Positions 58,522 through 64,000 of a stretch of 64,000 nucleotides of DNA are shown here, piece by piece (the stretch's first letter is position 1; each line of letters opens with the position of its first letter). A program made the translations under genes and the position numbers. The notes beneath the pieces were generated by a model. The model ran no database searches, was not told the DNA's origin, and saw nothing but the letters and a program-made list of their open reading frames with translations. The DNA lies in assembly GCF_020447305.1 (NCBI RefSeq), contig NZ_CP095732.1, positions 248,001-312,000 on the forward strand, read 5' to 3'. This DNA is from Abyssibius alkaniclasticus. Lineage in GTDB: Bacteria > Pseudomonadota > Alphaproteobacteria > Rhodobacterales > Rhodobacteraceae.

Positions 58522-60669
58522 CTAGCGTTCGGTAAATTTCAGCTCGATCCGGCGGTTCCGTGCCAGGGCTTCGGGGCTGTCGCCAAGGTCAATGGGCTGG
58601 AATTCGCCAAAGCCCGTGGCGGCAAGCCGCTCTGCCGGGATCCCTTCATGCTCGACCAAAAACAGCACAACGGAAAGCGCGCGCGCCTGGCTCAACTCCC
58701 AGTTATTGCGATACCGCCCTCCGGGAGCGACAGGGCGTGCATCGGTATGGCCGTCAACCCGCAACACCCAATCAATTTCCGGGGGAATTTCGGCGGAAAC
58801 CTCGCGCACGATCGCCGCAACCTTGGCAATCTCGGCGCGGCCTTCGGCACCCAGATCGGCGGATCCGGCGGCGAACAGCACCTCGGAGGGGAAGACAAAC
58901 CGATCGCCTGAAATGACAACATCCTCACGGTCGCCCAGAATTTCGCGCACACGGCCAAAAAATTCCGAGCGGTAGTTGCGCAACTGGTCAGCCTCGGCTT
59001 CCAGCAGCAGGCGCGCCTGTTCTTCGGCATCGGCACGGGCGGCTTCGGCACTGGCACGCGCCGATTGTTCCGAGGCGACCTGCGCCAGCGCGGCATTCAG
59101 CTCTGATCCAAGCGTTTCCAGCCGCACCTGCGCTTCGGCATCGCGCGCTGCAGAGGCGTCGAGCAAGCCTTGCAGCGCGTTCAACTCGCTGCGCAGCGCG
59201 GCGGTCTGCTGGTTGAGCAATTCCAGTTCGCTGGCAGCTTCCTCAGCCTCGCGGTTGCGCTGGCTGATGATGGCGCGCGCCTCTTCCAGCGCAACATCGC
59301 GGGCGCGCAGCTCGGCCGTTGCATCGCCACGCAGCGCGGCCAGTTCATCGGCGGCAGCGCGGGCGGCGGCCAGTTCGAGCAGGGCTTCCTCGGCGCGGCG
59401 GCGCTGCTCTTCCAGCGCCAGGGTCATGGCCGTCAACTCGCTGTTGGCATCGGCGAGCCGGGCGCGCAACGCTTCCGCTGCGGCGGCCTCGGCAAGCTGG
59501 GCCTGTTCGGCTTCGGTCAGCGCCGCTGCGCGCTCGGCAAGCGCAAGTTCGGCAGCCGCAATGGCGTTGTTCTTGGTCGACAGCAGCTCGGCCAGTCTTT
59601 CGGCATCGGCTTCGGATTGCGCCTGCGCATCAAGTGCTGCAGCGCGCGCCGCTTCGGTTTCGGCCAGTGCGGCGGCCACATCGTCGCGTTCGCGCATTGC
59701 ATCGGCAAGCTCGGCCAACACCGCCACGCGGGCCAGTTCGGCAGCACTCAGCCGCTCATCCAGCAGGCGCTGCGCCTCGGCATTGGCGATAAGCTCGGCG
59801 GTGGCGGCATCCAGACGGTCACGCAAGTCGCGCGCCTGCGCGGTAACATCGCCCTGAGCCGATTCGAGGCTGGCAACACGCGCCGCGGCCTCGCGCCGAG
59901 CGGCTTCGGCCAACAGCAGCGCCTGTGCATTTGTGGCCACCTGATCCTGCAACGAGGCGATGGTATCGGCCCGCGCCGCTGATTCGGCGCGCAATCCGGC
60001 AACCATTTGCTCCAGGGCTTCGGCGCGGGCTGCGGCAAGCCGCGCCTCCTGTTCCTGGGCTGAAATTTCGCTTCGCGCCTGGGCAAGCGCAATTTCAGCC
60101 GCTTCGCGGGCGGATATTTCTACCGTCTGCGCCTCTTGCAGCGCCGCCAGCGTGGCCCGGCTTTCATCCAGTGTTGCGCTGGTCTCGGCAAGCGTGTCTT
60201 GCGTGTCGGCAAGTTCGGATTGCGCCATGATGAGCCGCGTATCCAGATCATCGCGCTGCGCCAGCAGGCTGGCGACCTGCTCTTCAAAGCTGGTGATCTG
60301 CGCGCGCGCCGCCGCCTGCGCATCAAGCAAGGCCGCACGTTCGCGCGTGAGGCTGGCGATGACCGCGCTTTGGCTATCGGCATTGCGCGCGGCATCGGCA
60401 AGCCGCGCGTCAAGCGCGCCGATCTCGGTGTTCAGCGCGCGGTTGCGCGCCTCTTGCAGGCCAAGCGCCGAGGCCAGCCCGGCAACCTGCGCGGTCAGCT
60501 CGTCAAGCTCGCTGGCCTGCCCGGTAATGGTTTCGCGCAAGGTGAACTGCACGATCATGAAAATCGACAGCACGAAGAACAGCACCAGAATCAGCGCGGT
60601 CATCGCATCGACGAAACCGGGCCAGATATTGGCCTCAGAGCGTGAGAATCCGCGCCGCGACAAGGCCAT
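58522..60669 (-). CDS. OmpA/MotB-domain protein with long coiled coil
   Basis: The 715-residue product has a short cytoplasmic N-terminus, one membrane segment (about 21-45) with Asp21 in GFVDAMTALILVLFFVL, placed like the proton-carrying Asp of MotB, and then about 520 residues of Ala/Glu/Arg-rich heptad sequence (about 50-580). It ends in an OmpA-like peptidoglycan-binding domain (about 595-715) with DGHTDARP (639-646), NNWELSQARA and ARNRRIELKF. It should anchor to peptidoglycan through a very long periplasmic stalk. It forms a pair with the upstream MotA/ExbB-like gene (3-nt gap). The function is unknown; it is not a flagellar MotB by context. Confidence 0.85.
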   Translation of the reverse strand: MALSRRGFSRSEANIWPGFVDAMTALILVLFFVLSIFMIVQFTLRETITGQASELDELTAQVAGLASALGLQEARNRALNTEIGALDARLADAARNADSQSAVIASLTRERAALLDAQAAARAQITSFEEQVASLLAQRDDLDTRLIMAQSELADTQDTLAETSATLDESRATLAALQEAQTVEISAREAAEIALAQARSEISAQEQEARLAAARAEALEQMVAGLRAESAARADTIASLQDQVATNAQALLLAEAARREAAARVASLESAQGDVTAQARDLRDRLDAATAELIANAEAQRLLDERLSAAELARVAVLAELADAMRERDDVAAALAETEAARAAALDAQAQSEADAERLAELLSTKNNAIAAAELALAERAAALTEAEQAQLAEAAAAEALRARLADANSELTAMTLALEEQRRRAEEALLELAAARAAADELAALRGDATAELRARDVALEEARAIISQRNREAEEAASELELLNQQTAALRSELNALQGLLDASAARDAEAQVRLETLGSELNAALAQVASEQSARASAEAARADAEEQARLLLEAEADQLRNYRSEFFGRVREILGDREDVVISGDRFVFPSEVLFAAGSADLGAEGRAEIAKVAAIVREVSAEIPPEIDWVLRVDGHTDARPVAPGGRYRNNWELSQARALSVVLFLVEHEGIPAERLAATGFGEFQPIDLGDSPEALARNRRIELKFTER

Positions 60670-60672
60670 CGG

Positions 60673-61881
60673 CTAGTCCTTGCCCCTGGGGTTCTGGCCC
60701 TGTGCATGTGCCAGGGCGACCACGCTTTGCGCAATCTGCGCAAGGTCCGAGCGCAGTTCGGCAATTGCATCCTGCCGCCCGGCCGACATTTCTTCGAGAA
60801 TGCGCAAAAGCTGCACATCTATATTGCGCAGCCGCGCGCGCGCTTCGCTGTCCAGCAGGCCGGCTTCTTCTTCGCGACTGCGCAGCACCTTGGCAACTTC
60901 GGCCTGCGAGGCGGCAATCCGCTCCAGCACGGCCATTGCGCTGCCCCCAATGCCACCCCCGCTGCCGCCCTTTTGCACCGCATGGGTCATATCCGAAATG
61001 CCTTCGGCAAGGCGGGCCAGGCTTGCATCGGTCTTCTGACGGGCCTCTTCGCCGCGCAGCACGACATCTTTCAGGGTTTCAAGCTGTAGCCCGGTTTGCT
61101 CGGCCAGGCCATGCAGGCCCGATGTATCACCGCCACCATCGCCATCGCCCGAAAACAGGCTGATACGCGTGATGGAGGACAGCCATTCTTCCAGCTCCAT
61201 GTAAAAGCGGTTCTGGCCGTGGCCGGCGAAGAGTTCCAGCAGCCCCACCACCAGCGAACCGGTCAGCCCCAGCAGCGAGCTGGAAAAGGCGGTGCCCATG
61301 CCGCCAAGCTGTTCTTCAAGCCCGGTCATCAGGCGGCCAAAGGAGTCCATCGCCGACTGGCCCTCTTGCGGGGCAAGGCTGCGAATGGTGTCGACAACGG
61401 CCGGCACCGTGGTGGCCAGGCCAAAGAACGTGCCCAGAAGGCCAAGGAAAATCAGCAGGTTGATGATATAGCGCGTGATGTCGCGCGCCTCATCCAGCCG
61501 GGTGGCCACCGAATCAAGGATCGAGCGGGTCGACGTTGAGGTCAGCGAGCGGCGCGCGCGTGTATCGCGCAACATGGCCGCAAGCGGGGCCAGCAGCCGC
61601 GGCGAGGCCACAAATTCGTTGCCGGGCCGGTCGAGCGCGAAACCCTCGATCCATTGCACCGAAAGCGTGAGCGTCCACATCTGCCAGAAACAGGCGAAAA
61701 GCCCGATCACAAAGACCGCAAGGATAAACCCGTTCAGATAGGGCGAGGCCAGGATGATCGGCTCGACAAACGGGTAAGAGACATAGGCACCGCCACCAAC
61801 CAGCCCCAGAATGACAAACATGGTCAGCGTTTGGCGTGTCGGCTGGCTGAAATGCGGCTCTTTGGCCGTGTCTAAAAGCAT
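60673..61881 (-). CDS. MotA/TolQ/ExbB-type proton channel protein
   Basis: The 402-residue product has four likely membrane segments (about 20-38, 50-70, 137-158, 198-218). TM3 and TM4 carry IINLLIFLGLLGTFFGLATT and MGTAFSSSLLGLTGSLVVGL, the MotA/ExbB channel core. The C-terminal 170 residues are cytoplasmic and mostly helical (LEEWLSSITRI, then LKDVVLRGEEARQKTDASLA). The ATG at 61881 has AAGGGG at 5 nt. With the next gene it should form a proton-driven stator-like complex of unknown use. Confidence 0.87.
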   Translation of the reverse strand: MLLDTAKEPHFSQPTRQTLTMFVILGLVGGGAYVSYPFVEPIILASPYLNGFILAVFVIGLFACFWQMWTLTLSVQWIEGFALDRPGNEFVASPRLLAPLAAMLRDTRARRSLTSTSTRSILDSVATRLDEARDITRYIINLLIFLGLLGTFFGLATTVPAVVDTIRSLAPQEGQSAMDSFGRLMTGLEEQLGGMGTAFSSSLLGLTGSLVVGLLELFAGHGQNRFYMELEEWLSSITRISLFSGDGDGGGDTSGLHGLAEQTGLQLETLKDVVLRGEEARQKTDASLARLAEGISDMTHAVQKGGSGGGIGGSAMAVLERIAASQAEVAKVLRSREEEAGLLDSEARARLRNIDVQLLRILEEMSAGRQDAIAELRSDLAQIAQSVVALAHAQGQNPRGKD

Positions 61882-61964
61882 AATTACCCCTTCATACATT
61901 AGCTGATCGGCACAAAACGCCACTGCACCGATGCCAACCTTCGCAAACTACTGCCCAATATCGC

Positions 61965-61992
61965 TTGCGTCAAAGCACAACTGGGCTAATTT
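61965..61992 (+). promoter_or_regulatory. Possible promoter of the SPFH gene
   Basis: TTGCGT (61965-61970), 16 bp, TAATTT (61987-61992), about 42 bp before the start codon. Confidence 0.3.
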
Positions 61993-62034
61993 ACATTCAG
62001 GTATTTGTTAATCGCTCTGCAAAGGAAGAAGATT

Positions 62035-62961
62035 ATGCTCAGCACCATCGGACCAGCCGCCATTGCGATCGTCGTCTTCGCACTGATCATGATTTTCATG
62101 ATGGTGAAAACCATCCCGCAGGGCGAAGAATGGACTGTTGAGCGATTTGGCCGTTACACACGCACGCTCAAGCCCGGTATCGGCTTTCTGATCCCGATCA
62201 TCGACAAGCTTGGCGCGAAAATTTCCATGATGGAAACCGTGCTGGATATTCCCAGCCAAGAGGTGATTACCCGCGATAACGCAATGGTCGTGGCCGATGC
62301 GGTGGCCTTTTATCAAATCGTCGATGCCGCCCGCGCCGCTTACGAGGTGCGCGACCTCGAGCGCGCCCTGTCCAACCTCAGCCAGACCAATATCCGTTCC
62401 GTCGTCGGCTCGATGGACCTCGATGAAAGCCTGTCGAATCGCGATGTCATCAACCACAAGCTGCTTTCGGTGATCGACGAAGCCTCCAACAGCTGGGGGG
62501 TCAAGGTGACGCGAATCGAGATCAAGGATCTTGCGCCACCCGCCGATATCAACGAGGCAATGGCCCGGCAAATGAAGGCAGAGCGTGAAAAACGCGCCGC
62601 CATCTTGCAGGCCGAAGGCATGAAACAGGCCGCCGTTCTGAAGGCCGAGGGTGAGCGCGAGGCGCAGATCCGCGAGGCCGAGGGCCGCCGCGAGGCCGCC
62701 TTCCTGGATGCCGAGGCCCGCGAACGCGCCGCCGAAGCCGAGGCGAAGGCCACGAAAATGGTGTCCGAGGCAATTGCCGCCGGTGACATTCAGGCGATCA
62801 ATTACTTCATCGCACAGAAATACACCGAGGCGCTGCAGGGCATTGCCAGCTCGCCCAACACCAAGACCGTGATGATCCCGCTCGAAGCGTCCGGCCTGCT
62901 CGGCTCTATCGCGGGCATTGGCGACATTGCCAAGGCGACCTTTGGCAAGGATGGCAAATAA
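62035..62961 (+). CDS. SPFH/stomatin-like membrane protein (QmcA type)
   Basis: The 308-residue product has one N-terminal membrane segment (about 5-27), an SPFH domain (about 30-190: GRYTRTLKPGIGFLIPIIDK, DIPSQEVITRDNAMVVADAV) and an Ala/Glu coiled coil (about 185-250). QmcA/stomatin proteins form membrane microdomain scaffolds and often pair with NfeD proteins, exactly as here (1-nt overlap). AAAGGAAG precedes the ATG. It is divergent from the ExbB-like gene. Confidence 0.93.
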   Translation: MLSTIGPAAIAIVVFALIMIFMMVKTIPQGEEWTVERFGRYTRTLKPGIGFLIPIIDKLGAKISMMETVLDIPSQEVITRDNAMVVADAVAFYQIVDAARAAYEVRDLERALSNLSQTNIRSVVGSMDLDESLSNRDVINHKLLSVIDEASNSWGVKVTRIEIKDLAPPADINEAMARQMKAEREKRAAILQAEGMKQAAVLKAEGEREAQIREAEGRREAAFLDAEARERAAEAEAKATKMVSEAIAAGDIQAINYFIAQKYTEALQGIASSPNTKTVMIPLEASGLLGSIAGIGDIAKATFGKDGK

Positions 62962-63425
62962 TGTCCGGTTCGGCCTTTTTTGCGGAAATTGCGGCGATAC
63001 CGCCGTGGTATTGGTTCGCCTTTGGTGTGTTGCTGCTGGCCGCCGAAATTCTGGCACCCGCCTTCATCCTGATCTGGCCCGGCTTTGCGGCAATGATTGT
63101 GGCGCTGGTCGTCTGGCTTGTGCCCGGCCTGTCGGGCGAGGTGATAACCATAGGCTTTGCGCTGCTGGCCCTTGCGCTGACCTTTGCAGGCCGCGCCATG
63201 TTCAACCGCACCAGCGACGATGTGCCCACCACCGGGTTGAACGCCCGCACCGGCGGGCTGGTGGGCCGCCGGGCCAAGGTGATCAGCTTCAATCAGGGCG
63301 AGGGGCATGTCGAGGTTGGCGGCGTGCAATGGCCGGCGGCCTGGCCCGAAGGTGCCACGGCCGAGGTCGGTGACATGGTCAAGATCAAGGCGGTCGATGG
63401 TGTGCGGCTGGTGATCGAGGCCTGA
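62961..63425 (+). CDS. NfeD family protein
   Basis: The 154-residue product has two or three membrane segments (about 15-35, 35-55, 62-80) and a C-terminal OB-fold (about 90-154: LVGRRAKVISFNQGEGHVEV, GDMVKIKAVDGVRLVIEA), the short NfeD (NfeD1b-like) form. It probably works with the SPFH protein in membrane quality control or domain organisation; the start overlaps the SPFH stop (TAATG). Confidence 0.92.
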   Translation: MSGSAFFAEIAAIPPWYWFAFGVLLLAAEILAPAFILIWPGFAAMIVALVVWLVPGLSGEVITIGFALLALALTFAGRAMFNRTSDDVPTTGLNARTGGLVGRRAKVISFNQGEGHVEVGGVQWPAAWPEGATAEVGDMVKIKAVDGVRLVIEA

Positions 63426-63645
63426 CCCCAGCCGCCGTTGCTTCACCAAAGCCCGTTTGGCGCGCCGGGGCGGGGCGCCCGGGGCCAATTGCGCTTGCGC
63501 GCATCCGGCGCATTCGACTGGCTGTGCGCCGTTATACGGTAACATATTGATGTGAACGCAACTCTTGCGCCTAGAAACACTTGCACCCATTGCAGAATAG
63601 TATGATAGTGGCGTTGATTTCGGGGTTAATTAACGGGACGCGCAC

Positions 63646-64000
63646 GTGAAACTTTTACCTGCTGTGCTTATCGCACTGACTATCTCCACCGCAAGTTATG
63701 CCCAACAGTCCGACATTTGTTCGTCGCACACTGTTGTGCGTGGTGAAACGCTGCGAATAATTGCAGAACGCTATCTGGGAACGCGCGATCAGTCGCCGAT
63801 CATCTACCGTGCCAACCGTGCGGTTGTTGGCGGTGATCCGAACCTGATAACAATTGGCATGGTTCTGAACATTCCCTGTGCGCCAGGGCAAACGGGCGGG
63901 CAAACCGTGGTTGCAGGCGCCGCCCCCGCAGCCGCTGCCGCCCCCGCCGCTTTGGCACCCGCGCCGGCCGCGCCAGCGCCAGCCGCCACGGCATCCGCCG
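63646..64000 (+). CDS. LysM-like exported protein, 5' part
   Basis: The frame opens with GTG at 63646 (an in-frame stop lies 15 nt upstream and no ATG is available) and runs off the right edge after 118 codons. Residues 1-20 (KLLPAVLIALTISTASYA) form a signal peptide. A LysM-type domain follows (HTVVRGETLRIIAERYLG to GMVLNIPC), then an Ala/Pro-rich linker. The rest, possibly a further enzymatic or binding domain, lies outside the window. The upstream 220 bp (63426-63645) hold no gene that I see. Confidence 0.75.
   Translation, partial: MKLLPAVLIALTISTASYAQQSDICSSHTVVRGETLRIIAERYLGTRDQSPIIYRANRAVVGGDPNLITIGMVLNIPCAPGQTGGQTVVAGAAPAAAAAPAALAPAPAAPAPAATASA

Noticed and set aside
58522-61881. Zorya-type anti-phage system
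   Set aside because: Only MotA/MotB-like components are present; no ZorC, ZorD or ZorE-like gene is adjacent, and the long coiled coil is on the periplasmic protein rather than on the ZorA-like one.

Overview
The window looks like a core chromosomal segment of an alphaproteobacterium of the Rhodobacterales (Rhodobacteraceae). GC is high, roughly 60-65% by eye. Pointers to this group are a five-gene F1 ATP synthase cluster without F0 genes, a fused ATP sulfurylase/APS kinase, an Hsp20 gene followed by a DUF1150 gene, an Lrp-type regulator divergent from trxB, an alphaproteobacterial SOS box (GTTC-N7-GTTC), a phasin gene behind PhaR-like sites, and two intergenic repeat families that I associate with this order. 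I see no rRNA, tRNA, CRISPR array, transposase or phage gene, and no gene-free stretch longer than 300 bases.

Layout. 1-6440: end of rlmJ, a 44-residue small gene, B12-dependent ribonucleotide reductase nrdJ with an SOS box, a DUF1489 gene, a peroxiredoxin, and a GNAT/HAD/DUF1993 operon. 6685-12790: a membrane protein coupled to aspS, then divergent carB. 12880-18352: a cell-wall hydrolase lipoprotein, a DUF2059 protein, tdk, an HxlR regulator, a D-2-hydroxyacid dehydrogenase with csaA, the phasin, and proC. 18415-22347: YbjN-like, DUF1275, YjbR-like, an ArsR/AHSA1 pair and a PhyH-type dioxygenase. 22401-23023: a low-GC islet with a membrane-tailed XRE regulator and a divergent small protein. 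23093-31101: ubiK, the lgt/midA-like/pgeF/chaC run, a VOC protein, Lrp, trxB, the sulfate-activation fusion, and the DUF1150/Hsp20 pair. 31665-36770: YdcH-like, DUF3995, purE-purK, a YegP-like protein, a DMT exporter, and an ArsR/permease pair. 36827-38807: groES-groEL with CIRCE. 38941-48988: a GSU2403-type nucleotidyltransferase with tandem palindromes, ppaC, a HAD protein, a MaoC hydratase, ribF, a YcgN-like protein, threonine aldolase, an HCCA-isomerase-like protein, prs, an MFS exporter and a dienelactone hydrolase. 49080-53936: atpHAGDC. 54135-64000: a methyltransferase, gloB, clpA, a MotA/MotB-like pair with a very long coiled coil, an SPFH/NfeD pair, and the start of a LysM-type protein.

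Functional themes are housekeeping: nucleotide metabolism (nrdJ, carB, tdk, purEK, prs), protein quality control (groESL, hsp20, clpA), redox (trxB, Prx, gloB), cell envelope (lgt, pgeF, SleB-like, LysM, the OmpA/ExbB-like pair) and energy (F1 ATPase). Many genes are translationally coupled through 1-8 nt overlaps, and several convergent pairs overlap by 4 nt at their stop codons.

The strongest non-routine signals are the ExbB/OmpA-like motor pair with a roughly 500-residue periplasmic coiled coil, two tandem 28-bp palindromes in front of the nucleotidyltransferase, the low-GC XRE/small-protein islet with a perfect 10-bp inverted repeat, twin 13-bp palindromes between convergent genes, and a repeat element fused to stop codons. 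I do not see a complete, clearly novel multi-gene system; these are candidates only. All family assignments come from reading motifs, without database searches.
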